64,000 bases of DNA from Flavobacterium noncentrifugens (GTDB taxonomy: Bacteria; Bacteroidota; Bacteroidia; Flavobacteriales; Flavobacteriaceae). The position numbers and the translations under genes are program-made. Under the pieces are notes generated by a model. It made no database searches and was not told the origin of the DNA. It saw only the letters and a program-made list of their open reading frames with translations. Positions 42,793 through 50,464 of this stretch are shown here, in pieces. Numbering within the stretch: the first letter of the stretch is position 1; each line of letters starts with the position of its first letter. The stretch covers positions 62,001-126,000 of the forward strand of contig NZ_FNEZ01000007.1 in assembly GCF_900100375.1 (NCBI RefSeq), in the 5' to 3' direction.

Positions 42793-43968
42793 TTATTCTT
42801 TCCTGTATTTTTTGGTTTCTTCAAAAATATGCTCTAAAATTTTAGCTTCTTTCTCATCAAATGCTACATTCCTGCGCGACATGACGATTTTTGCAGTTTC
42901 AAATGCTTTTTTGGTGATGTAAGTCGTAAATCCCGATGCGCCGCCCCATGAAAAACTCGGAACAAAATTTCGCGGAAAGCCACTTCCGAAAATATTCGTG
43001 CTTACGCCAACAACCGTCCCGGTATTAAACATCGTATTGATTCCGGCCTTGCTGTGGTCGCCCATCATCAATCCGCAGAACTGCAATCCTGTTTTTGCAA
43101 AACCTTCCGTTTCATAACTCCACAATTTGACTTCTTCGTAATTGTTTTTGAGGTTCGAATTGTTCGTATCGGCACCCAGATTACACCATTCGCCCAAAAC
43201 CGAATTTCCTAAAAATCCGTCATGCCCCTTATTAGAATAGCCGAACAAAACAGAATTACTAACTTCACCGCCTATTCTCGAATGTGGCCCAACAGTTGTC
43301 GCGCCATAAACCTTCGCTCCCATTTTCACCAAAGCCTGCTCACACAGCGCAAATGGACCGCGGATGATCGAGCCTTCCATAATTTCAGAATCTTTACCTA
43401 TATATATTGGCCCGGTTGAAGCGTTCAAGGTTACGAATTCGAGCTTTGCACCTTCTTCGATAAAAATATTTTCAGGCGAAATCACGTTGACGCTTTTTGG
43501 GATGGGTTGTGATTTTCGGTCTTCGGTCAGCAACTCGAAATCCTCGCGAATCGCAGCATCATTTTTAGAAAAAATATCCCACGGATTTGCTACAAAAAGG
43601 CAATCGTCGTTGTATTCGATGACTTCATAATTGTCGAAATTGACTTCTTCCTGTGTGTCCTGCGTATAAAAAGCGATGACTTCCTCGCCTTTAAAAATCG
43701 CTTGGTTTGGTTCGAGATTGCCAACCAATTCGGCCAAAATGCCATTCGGCAGAAAAGACGCATTAATCATCACGTTTTCTTCGAGTTCGACCATCGGGAA
43801 TTTTTCAGACAAATAGTCTTCAGTCAATGTTGTTGTCGTCGATCCTAAATATTTTTCCCATTTTTCACGAATGGTTAAAATTCCGATCCGAATATCGGCA
43901 ACGGGACGTGTAAATGTAAAAGGAAGCAAGGCGTTGCGGACGGTTCCGTCAAAAAGTATGTAGTTCAT
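42793..43968 (-). CDS. GlmU-like sugar nucleotidyltransferase family protein
   Basis: A 391-residue protein with a divergent nucleotidyltransferase N-terminal half (MNYILFDGTVRNALLPFTF, RIGILTIREKW) and a C-terminal left-handed beta-helix of hexapeptide repeats (about 190-330; IYIGKDSEIMEGSIIRGP, VGPHSRIGGEVSNSVLFG), as in GlmU-like proteins conserved in Bacteroidota. The ATG at 43968 is preferred to a TTG five codons upstream. It probably acts in sugar-nucleotide or cell-wall metabolism; the exact reaction is unproven. The canonical GlmU N-terminal loop is not intact, so it is not labelled glmU. Confidence 0.85.
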   Translation of the reverse strand: MNYILFDGTVRNALLPFTFTRPVADIRIGILTIREKWEKYLGSTTTTLTEDYLSEKFPMVELEENVMINASFLPNGILAELVGNLEPNQAIFKGEEVIAFYTQDTQEEVNFDNYEVIEYNDDCLFVANPWDIFSKNDAAIREDFELLTEDRKSQPIPKSVNVISPENIFIEEGAKLEFVTLNASTGPIYIGKDSEIMEGSIIRGPFALCEQALVKMGAKVYGATTVGPHSRIGGEVSNSVLFGYSNKGHDGFLGNSVLGEWCNLGADTNNSNLKNNYEEVKLWSYETEGFAKTGLQFCGLMMGDHSKAGINTMFNTGTVVGVSTNIFGSGFPRNFVPSFSWGGASGFTTYITKKAFETAKIVMSRRNVAFDEKEAKILEHIFEETKKYRKE

Positions 43969-43972
43969 TTTA

Positions 43973-44012
43973 TGAAGTTTCAAAGTTGTAAAGTGCCAAA
44001 GTTACAAAGTTT
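43973..44012 (-). repeat. Five tandem 8-bp units forming the promoter of the GlmU-like gene
   Basis: Read on the minus strand the units are AAACTTTG, TAACTTTG, GCACTTTA, CAACTTTG, AAACTTCA. One unit (44004-43997) is an exact TAnnTTTG -7 element about 30 bp before the ATG, and others are one or two changes from it. The array ends four bases from the start codon. Confidence 0.6.
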
Positions 44013-44036
44013 AAATACAAAACAGGTTACCTAAAA

Positions 44037-44067
44037 ATAAAAAAGCCTCCCGAATTGGAAGGCTTTC
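44037..44067 (-). terminator. Intrinsic terminator of rpmE2
   Basis: On the minus strand AAAGCCTTCC and GGAGGCTTT pair with one bulged base and are followed by T6. Confidence 0.75.
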
Positions 44068-44088
44068 TGATATTTGAAACTGTTAAAA

Positions 44089-44340
44089 TTATTTAACGTG
44101 TTTAGCGTATTTGGTCTTAAATTTATCGATACGTCCTGCAGTATCAATAAGTTTAGATTTACCTGTGTAAAAAGGGTGAGACGTTCTAGAGATCTCCATT
44201 TTCACAACGGGATATTCAACACCTTCGTGAGTGATTGTTTCTCTTGTATCAGCTGTAGATTTAGTGATAAAAACTTCTTCGTTAGACATGTCTTTAAAAG
44301 CAACTAATCTGTAATTTTCCGGGTGGATTCCTTTTTTCAT
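44089..44340 (-). CDS. rpmE2: 50S ribosomal protein L31 type B
   Basis: An 83-residue ribosomal protein: MKKGIHPENYRLVAFKDMSN, then SHPFYTGKSKLIDTAGRIDKF. The zinc-binding cysteines of the C+ form are absent, so this is the zinc-independent type B protein, which in bacteria with both forms can replace the zinc form under zinc limitation; whether a second L31 exists here is unknown. It is single-gene, with a recognisable promoter, a roughly 90-nt leader containing a small hairpin, and a terminator. Confidence 0.96.
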   Translation of the reverse strand: MKKGIHPENYRLVAFKDMSNEEVFITKSTADTRETITHEGVEYPVVKMEISRTSHPFYTGKSKLIDTAGRIDKFKTKYAKHVK

Positions 44341-44379
44341 GGTAATATTTTACTTTAATGGCTATAATTTGTCCTGCAG

Positions 44380-44395
44380 CTTTTCTCACGAAAAG
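44380..44395 (-). promoter_or_regulatory. Tetraloop hairpin in the rpmE2 leader
   Basis: On the RNA, CUUUUC and GAAAAG pair around GUGA, a GNRA tetraloop, 40-55 nt before the start codon. Ribosomal-protein genes often carry autoregulatory leader structures; this is a candidate only. Confidence 0.4.
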
Positions 44396-44443
44396 GTATA
44401 AACGCCTTATAACTTTTTGTTTTACTTTATTATTTTAAGCCTG

Positions 44444-44473
44444 CAAATTTACAATTATTTTTTAATAATCAAA
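44444..44473 (-). promoter_or_regulatory. rpmE2 promoter (TTTG-N18-TAAATTTG)
   Basis: On the minus strand TTTG (44473-44470), an 18-bp spacer and TAAATTTG (44451-44444) match both promoter elements, with a spacer one base short of the usual 19-21. Confidence 0.65.
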
Positions 44474-44539
44474 TGTTTATAGATGTTTTTTTAATCAATA
44501 TCCGACAGCAATTATTTTACGCATTACATACGGAATTGT

Positions 44540-44547
44540 TATATTTG
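44540..44547 (+). promoter_or_regulatory. -7 promoter element (TATATTTG)
   Basis: TAnnTTTG match 30 bp before the DUF4199 start, at the head of the envelope operon. No clear -33 element. Confidence 0.5.
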
Positions 44548-44577
44548 TAGATTAATTCAACCAAGCGATTATTAAGT

Positions 44578-45105
44578 ATGGAAAATCTGAGGAAAAATGC
44601 AGTCAAATTTGGATTGTTTTTAGGTCTTTTTTTAATTGTTGTCACCACGATCATGTATGCCGTCGACCTGAGTTTGTTTACAAAACCGTGGATCGGAGTA
44701 ACAAATCTCATAGTAATTACCTTATTTGGCGCTTTCGCAGGTATCACTTATAAAAAGCAACAAGGCGGTTTTCTAACATTTAAAGAAGCGTTCACCGCAT
44801 TTTTCATTACGGTGGTAATCGGATTTTTGCTTTCGACGATTTATACCATTTTGCTTTTTAATTTTATTGATCCCGAGGCGAAAGCGGTGATTACCGAAAA
44901 CCTGATCAAATATACCGTCAGCATGATGCAAAGTTTCGGGGCGAAAGCTGCCGATGTCAATAAAATCATCGAAGACCTGCAAAAAACAGATTCATTTGGA
45001 GCTGTTGCACAACTCAAAGGTTTTGCAATCAATTTGGTCATCTACTCTATTATCGGACTCGTGACTGCATTGATCATCAGAAGAGAACGCCCACAAAGTT
45101 TATAA
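44578..45105 (+). CDS. DUF4199 domain membrane protein
   Basis: A 175-residue inner-membrane protein with four hydrophobic helices (about 11-30, 38-58, 75-97 and 148-168) and the family-like YKKQQGGFLTFKEAFTAFF segment. Function unknown. In Bacteroidota this family commonly precedes a GT2 glycosyltransferase, as here (3-bp gap to the next gene), suggesting a role in handling lipid-linked sugars (inference). Confidence 0.85.
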   Translation: MENLRKNAVKFGLFLGLFLIVVTTIMYAVDLSLFTKPWIGVTNLIVITLFGAFAGITYKKQQGGFLTFKEAFTAFFITVVIGFLLSTIYTILLFNFIDPEAKAVITENLIKYTVSMMQSFGAKAADVNKIIEDLQKTDSFGAVAQLKGFAINLVIYSIIGLVTALIIRRERPQSL

Positions 45106-45108
45106 TTA

Positions 45109-46065
45109 ATGAATTTATCCATTGTAATTCCGCTTCTCAACGAAGAAGAATCTTTGCAGGAACTCCACAACTGGATCGTTTCGGTAATGACCAAAAATAA
45201 TTTTTCCTACGAAGTGATTTTCATCGATGACGGAAGCACTGACAATTCCTGGAACATCATCAGCCGCCTTTCGGCAGAAAACACGAACATCAAAGGCATC
45301 CGTTTCTTGAAGAATTTCGGGAAGTCACAAGCCTTACACGCCGGATTTGCGAAAGCGGAAGGCGATGTCGTCATTACAATGGACGCCGATTTGCAGGACA
45401 ATCCTGAAGAAATCCCCGAATTGCGCGAAATGATTTTAGAACACAATTTCGATCTGGTTTCGGGCTGGAAGAAGAAAAGATACGATTCGGTTGTCAGCAA
45501 AAACCTGCCGTCAAAATTGTTCAACTGGGCTGCGCGCCGCACTTCGGGTGTAGCACTGAATGATTTTAACTGCGGATTGAAAGCCTACAAAAATACGGTC
45601 GTAAAAAATATCGAAGTTTCAGGCGAAATGCACCGTTACATTCCGGTTCTGGCGAAAAATGCCGGATTTGGAAAAATCGGGGAAAAAGTAGTAAAGCACC
45701 AGGCAAGAAAATACGGCGAAACCAAATTTGGGATGGACCGTTTTATCAACGGATTTCTCGATTTAATCACGATCTGGTTTATCTCTCGCTTTGGAAAACG
45801 CCCGATGCACTTGTTTGGCGCTTTAGGTTCTGTGATGTTTATCATCGGATTTTTAGCTGCCGGATTTATCGGATTTTCAAAATTGTACCGTTTGTATAAT
45901 GATTTGCCTTACAATTTGGTGACCAATAATCCGTGGTTTTACATTTCACTGACGACGATGATCATTGGAACACAACTGTTCCTGGCCGGTTTTCTTGGCG
46001 AAATCATCTTGCGGACGAAGAACAATGAAGAACGTTATAAAATATCAAATACTGTCAATATATAA
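45109..46065 (+). CDS. GT2 family glycosyltransferase, DPM/GtrB-like
   Basis: Membrane glycosyltransferase of 318 residues expected to transfer a sugar from a nucleotide donor to a polyprenyl phosphate. The GT-A domain (about 1-215) has SIVIPLLNEEESLQEL, DDGSTDNSW and the metal-binding DADLQDNPEEI. Two C-terminal membrane helices (about 232-260 and 275-305) match the DPM1/GtrB-like class. It follows the DUF4199 gene after 3 bp. After it a 138-bp spacer with a dispersed repeat separates it from the mutase gene. Confidence 0.92.
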   Translation: MNLSIVIPLLNEEESLQELHNWIVSVMTKNNFSYEVIFIDDGSTDNSWNIISRLSAENTNIKGIRFLKNFGKSQALHAGFAKAEGDVVITMDADLQDNPEEIPELREMILEHNFDLVSGWKKKRYDSVVSKNLPSKLFNWAARRTSGVALNDFNCGLKAYKNTVVKNIEVSGEMHRYIPVLAKNAGFGKIGEKVVKHQARKYGETKFGMDRFINGFLDLITIWFISRFGKRPMHLFGALGSVMFIIGFLAAGFIGFSKLYRLYNDLPYNLVTNNPWFYISLTTMIIGTQLFLAGFLGEIILRTKNNEERYKISNTVNI

Positions 46066-46092
46066 CTGAAGCTGATTGCGAGACATCTGCCC

Positions 46093-46190
46093 TAGCCCTG
46101 ATTGAAATGGAAATCCTTTTTTGAGGTCATTGTGAGGCACGAAGCAATCCCGAAAAAAAGATTGCAATGGAAAGCAGGATCAGCTCCTAA
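46093..46190. repeat. Dispersed hairpin repeat, copy 2, with a nested repeat
   Basis: Starts TAGCCCTGATTGAAATGG and ends CAGGATCAGCTCCTAA, aligned with copy 1 at 32895-32974. Its centre contains GTCATTGTGAGGCACGAAGC (46126-46145), resembling a GTCATTGCGAGGCACGAAGC-type repeat I have seen in many bacterial genomes. It lies 13 bp before the mutase start and probably sits within the operon transcript. Confidence 0.65.
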
Positions 46191-46203
46191 AAAATAAAAC
46201 ACT

Positions 46204-47931
46204 ATGGAAATTGAAAAAGACATATTAGACCGCGCCAATGCCTGGCTAACACCGGTTTTCGACAATAAGACGCAGGAAGCCGTGAAAGAAATGATTTCTT
46301 CCTCGCCCGCTGATTTGAAGGAAAGTTTTTACAAAAACCTGGAATTCGGAACGGGCGGAATGCGTGGCGTCATGGGCGTTGGAACGAACAGAATCAACAA
46401 ATATACGCTCGGGAAAAATACGCAAGGGATTTCAAATTACCTGCACCAGCAATTTCCGGGGCAGCAAATTAAAGTGGTCATTGCATATGATTGTCGCCAC
46501 AACAGCAACACTTTAGCAAAAACAGTTGCGGATGTATTTTCTGCCAATGGCATCAAAGTGTATTTATTTTCAGATTTGCGTCCGACTCCAGAACTCAGTT
46601 TTGCGCTCAAATATTTAAAATGCCAGTGCGGAATCGTATTGACGGCGTCACATAATCCGCCGGAATATAACGGTTATAAAGTGTATTGGGAAGATGGCGG
46701 CCAGCTTGTTCCGCCACAGGACGGTGAAATCATCAACGTCATTGAAGCGTTGGAATATGCCGAAATTAAATTCCAGCCCGACGAAAAACTGATTGAATAT
46801 ATTGATAAGGAAGTTGATGACGCGTTTATCAAATCATCGATTGAAAACGCGAGTTTCAATACGCCTGCAAAAGATAAGGAAAATTTAAATATCGTTTTTA
46901 CTTCGCTGCACGGAACCTCGATCAAGCTGGTTCCGCCAACATTGGCGAAAGCCGGATATACCAAAGTGCACATTGTTCCGGAACAGGCCGAGCCGAACGG
47001 GGATTTCCCAACGGTAAAATCTCCAAATCCTGAAGAACCGGAAGCTTTGAGCATGGCCGTTGCGCTTGCAGATAAATTAAATGCCGATATTGTTGTTGGA
47101 ACCGATCCGGATTGCGACCGTTTGGGCGTTGCTGTAAGAAACAACGACGGTAAAATGACGCTGCTGAACGGAAACCAAACGATGGTTTTAATGACGCATT
47201 ATCTGCTCGAAAAGTGGAAAACTCAAGGAAAAATAGATGGCAAACAGTTCATCGGATCAACGATCGTTTCTACGCCAATGATGATGGAACTCGCTTCTGC
47301 GTATGACGTAGAATGCAAAGTTGGCTTGACCGGTTTTAAATGGATCGCGAAAATGATCAAAGATTTCCCGCAGCAAAAATTCATCGGTGGCGGTGAAGAA
47401 AGTTTTGGATATATGGTCGGCGATGCCGTTCGTGACAAAGATGCCGTTGCCGCGACGTTGCTGATCTGCGAAATTGCAGCACAGGCTAAAGCCAAAGGCA
47501 GCTCGGTTTACAAAGAACTGATTGAATTGTATGCTGAATTCGGATTTTACAAAGAATATTTGGTTTCACTGACCAAAAAAGGCATTTCAGGATTGCAGGA
47601 AATCAACCAGATGATGGTCGATTTACGTGAAAATCCGTTAAAGGAAATTTACAATGAACGTGTCGTAATGGTGGAAGATTACCAATCATCGATCGCTAAA
47701 AACATCATGACCGGCGAGGAAGAAATGATGACAATCCCAAAATCGAACGTCCTGATTTATTACCTCGAAGACGGCACGAAAATCTGTGCGCGACCAAGCG
47801 GAACCGAGCCAAAAATCAAATTTTATTTCAGCGCACATCTTCCACTCGACCGTGCAGAAAATGCAGCTGCCGTGGAAAAACAACTTGACGATAAGATCAA
47901 GGAAATCATATCGGAACTCAACCTTAGCTAA
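46204..47931 (+). CDS. Phospho-sugar mutase (phosphoglucomutase/phosphomannomutase family)
   Basis: Interconverts hexose 1- and 6-phosphates. The 575-residue protein has the four-domain alpha-D-phosphohexomutase layout: LEFGTGGMRGVMG near the start, catalytic phosphoserine loop LTASHNPPEYNGYKVYW (Ser at about residue 149), Mg site GTDPDCDRLGV, sugar loop GGGEESFGYMVGD, and phosphate loop RPSGTEPKIKFYF. The length is typical of the PgmB/ManB-like long type. The stop and the next start share one base (TAATG), so translation of the ABC exporter is likely coupled. Confidence 0.93.
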   Translation: MEIEKDILDRANAWLTPVFDNKTQEAVKEMISSSPADLKESFYKNLEFGTGGMRGVMGVGTNRINKYTLGKNTQGISNYLHQQFPGQQIKVVIAYDCRHNSNTLAKTVADVFSANGIKVYLFSDLRPTPELSFALKYLKCQCGIVLTASHNPPEYNGYKVYWEDGGQLVPPQDGEIINVIEALEYAEIKFQPDEKLIEYIDKEVDDAFIKSSIENASFNTPAKDKENLNIVFTSLHGTSIKLVPPTLAKAGYTKVHIVPEQAEPNGDFPTVKSPNPEEPEALSMAVALADKLNADIVVGTDPDCDRLGVAVRNNDGKMTLLNGNQTMVLMTHYLLEKWKTQGKIDGKQFIGSTIVSTPMMMELASAYDVECKVGLTGFKWIAKMIKDFPQQKFIGGGEESFGYMVGDAVRDKDAVAATLLICEIAAQAKAKGSSVYKELIELYAEFGFYKEYLVSLTKKGISGLQEINQMMVDLRENPLKEIYNERVVMVEDYQSSIAKNIMTGEEEMMTIPKSNVLIYYLEDGTKICARPSGTEPKIKFYFSAHLPLDRAENAAAVEKQLDDKIKEIISELNLS

Positions 47932-49760
47932 TGAACAATTACAGAAAGATCATTCCGTTCATCAAACCGTATAAAAGCAATGCGGTGATGAACATTTTTT
48001 ACAATATTTTATATGCGTTGTTCAGTTCGCTATCGATGCTGTCGCTTTTCCCAATGCTCAATATTTTGTTTGGCGAGGAAAAACCGGTTGCCAGCACAAA
48101 GCCTGAATTGCATAGCATTACGGAATTGGGCGGTTATTTAAAGGATTTGCTGAATTATTATGCCGCAAAATTTGCAGGCGAAGACCAAACGCGCGCCTTG
48201 TTGTTTGTGATCATTTTGATCATCGCGCTGTTCCTTCTGAAAAACATTTTCAATTATCTTGCGATGTACCATATTACGCTGTTGCGGAATGGTGTGTTGA
48301 AAGATTTCAGGAACATTTTATACAAAAAGATCATCGAACTTCCGGTATCGTTCTATTCTGAAAAGCGAAAAGGCGACGTGATGGCGAGAATGCTGGGCGA
48401 TGTTGGTGAGGTGCAGGCTTCGTTTTTTGCGATCTTCGAATTGATCATCCGCGAACCGTTGACGATTATTTTTACGATCATTACGATGTTTTATATCAGT
48501 GTGAAACTAACGTTGTTCGTGTTCATTTTCATTCCGATTTCAGGTTTGATCATTTCAAGAATCGGGAAATCATTAAAGTCAAAATCAGAACGGGTACAGC
48601 AGGAATCTGGATTTTTCATTTCTGTGGTTGAAGAAACCCTTGGCGGATTAAAAGTCATCAAAAGCTACAATGCAGAGAATAAATTCAAGTCGGTTTTCGA
48701 TGATTCGGTGACGCGTTTGCTTAAATTATCCAACAGCATCGGAAACAAAAACAACCTGGCTTCGCCGATGAGCGAATTCTTAGGAATTGTAACGATCGCC
48801 GTTTTACTTTGGTATGGCGGGCATATGGTTTTGATTGAAAAAACATTGTTAGGATCGGCATTTATCACATATATGGCGTTGGCGTACAACATCTTAACGC
48901 CTGCAAAAGCAATCTCAAAAGCATCTTATAATGTGAAGAGCGGATTGGCTGCAGCCGACAGGGTTTTTACGGTTTTGGAAGAAGTCAATACGATCGAATC
49001 TAAAGAAGATGCGGTTTTTAAAGAAGGTTTTGAAGATCGGATTTCGATTAAAAATATCAATTTCAGATATGAGGAAGAAAATGTCCTGAAAGACTTTTCT
49101 CTCGAAGTTCCAAAAGGAAAAACCATTGCACTTGTTGGGCAATCGGGAAGCGGAAAAAGTACAATCGCGAACTTGCTGACGCGTTTTTATGACGTACAGG
49201 AAGGCCAAATCGAAATTGACGGCGTCAATATTAAAGACTTAGATCTGCATTCGCTGCGTGCTTTAATGGGATTGGTGACACAGGATTCAATCTTATTCAA
49301 CGATACGATCAAAAACAATATTCTTCTCGGAAAACAAAATGCAACTGATGAAGAAGTGATCGATGCCTTAAAAATTGCCAACGCTTACGAATTTGTGAAA
49401 GATTTGCCTTTGGGCATTGAAACCAACATCGGCGACAGCGGCAACAAGCTTTCGGGCGGACAAAAACAACGTTTGTCGATTGCACGCGCTGTACTTAAAA
49501 ATCCGCCGATCATGATCCTTGATGAAGCGACTTCAGCACTCGACACCGAAAGCGAAAAACTCGTTCAGGTGGCGTTAGAAAATATGATGCAGAACCGTAC
49601 TTCGATTGTGATTGCGCACCGACTTTCAACAATCCAGAAAGCAGACGTGATTGTTGTGATGCAAAAAGGAAAAATCGTTGAGCAAGGCAGCCACGACGAA
49701 CTGATTGCAAAACAAGGCACCTACAACAAACTGGTCACGATGCAATCTTTTGAATCTTAA
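47931..49760 (+). CDS. ABC transporter, fused permease-ATPase (MsbA-like)
   Basis: Homodimeric ABC exporter half of 609 residues. Six membrane helices (about 20-320) precede the nucleotide-binding domain (about 360-605) with Walker A GQSGSGKST, Q-loop TQDSILF, signature LSGGQKQR, Walker B IMILDEATSALD and switch His in IVIAHRLST. A lipid or lipid-linked sugar cargo is suggested by its operon partners and MsbA-like architecture; the sequence alone cannot define cargo. The DUF2971 gene starts 2 bp after the stop. Confidence 0.93.
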   Translation: MNNYRKIIPFIKPYKSNAVMNIFYNILYALFSSLSMLSLFPMLNILFGEEKPVASTKPELHSITELGGYLKDLLNYYAAKFAGEDQTRALLFVIILIIALFLLKNIFNYLAMYHITLLRNGVLKDFRNILYKKIIELPVSFYSEKRKGDVMARMLGDVGEVQASFFAIFELIIREPLTIIFTIITMFYISVKLTLFVFIFIPISGLIISRIGKSLKSKSERVQQESGFFISVVEETLGGLKVIKSYNAENKFKSVFDDSVTRLLKLSNSIGNKNNLASPMSEFLGIVTIAVLLWYGGHMVLIEKTLLGSAFITYMALAYNILTPAKAISKASYNVKSGLAAADRVFTVLEEVNTIESKEDAVFKEGFEDRISIKNINFRYEEENVLKDFSLEVPKGKTIALVGQSGSGKSTIANLLTRFYDVQEGQIEIDGVNIKDLDLHSLRALMGLVTQDSILFNDTIKNNILLGKQNATDEEVIDALKIANAYEFVKDLPLGIETNIGDSGNKLSGGQKQRLSIARAVLKNPPIMILDEATSALDTESEKLVQVALENMMQNRTSIVIAHRLSTIQKADVIVVMQKGKIVEQGSHDELIAKQGTYNKLVTMQSFES

Positions 49761-49762
49761 AA

Positions 49763-50464
49763 ATGTATACCAACGATAAAGACATCAAGCTGCCACACGA
49801 TCCGGAAACGATTGTCTGGAAATATCTTGATTTGTCTAAATTCGTTGATTTATTGTTGTACAGAAAATTGTTCATGTCGCGGTCGGACAAGTTTGAAGAC
49901 CAATATGAAGGCACGTTCAGCGAGCCGACTTTTGAGGAAATCCGCAAGCTTTCGATAGACAATCCCGACTTTTTGGATTACTACAAAACACACCGGAAAA
50001 ATGTCGTCATCAGCAGCTGGCACATCAACGAATATGAATCGTTTGCGATGTGGCAGATTTTTACACAGAAGAGCGAAGGTTTGGCGATCCAGTCGACTTT
50101 AGGCCGGTTGCAAGAAGCTTTGGCACCTGAAAAAACGTATCAGCAATACATTGGAGAAGTCAATTACATCGATTATAAAAAAGAATACATTCCGTTTGAA
50201 AATGCGTTTTTTCCGTTTTTATTCAAGCGGAAAAGTTTCCAATACGAACGCGAAATCCGGATCATCACCGATGCGACTTCGCACAATTTAAACATCGACA
50301 ACGGACTTAAAATCGACGTCGACATCAGCCAGTTGATCGAGAAAATCTACATCCATCCAAAATCAGAAAACTGGTATAAAAACCTTGTCATCGAACTCGT
50401 AAAACGATTGGGATTTGACTTTACAATCGAAAAATCAGATCTTGAAAGCGACATCCTGATTTAA
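49763..50464 (+). CDS. DUF2971 domain protein
   Basis: A 233-residue soluble protein with the DUF2971 pattern: VWKYLDLSKFVDLLLYRKLF, SRSDKFEDQYEG, ISSWHINEYESFAMWQIF and FQYEREIRII. The family is widespread, often near mobile or defence genes, and biochemically undefined. Here it is the last gene of the envelope operon. Its stop TAA overlaps the opposite-strand stop of the TonB receptor in the shared tetramer TTAA (50461-50464), leaving no room for a terminator between them. Confidence 0.85.
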   Translation: MYTNDKDIKLPHDPETIVWKYLDLSKFVDLLLYRKLFMSRSDKFEDQYEGTFSEPTFEEIRKLSIDNPDFLDYYKTHRKNVVISSWHINEYESFAMWQIFTQKSEGLAIQSTLGRLQEALAPEKTYQQYIGEVNYIDYKKEYIPFENAFFPFLFKRKSFQYEREIRIITDATSHNLNIDNGLKIDVDISQLIEKIYIHPKSENWYKNLVIELVKRLGFDFTIEKSDLESDILI

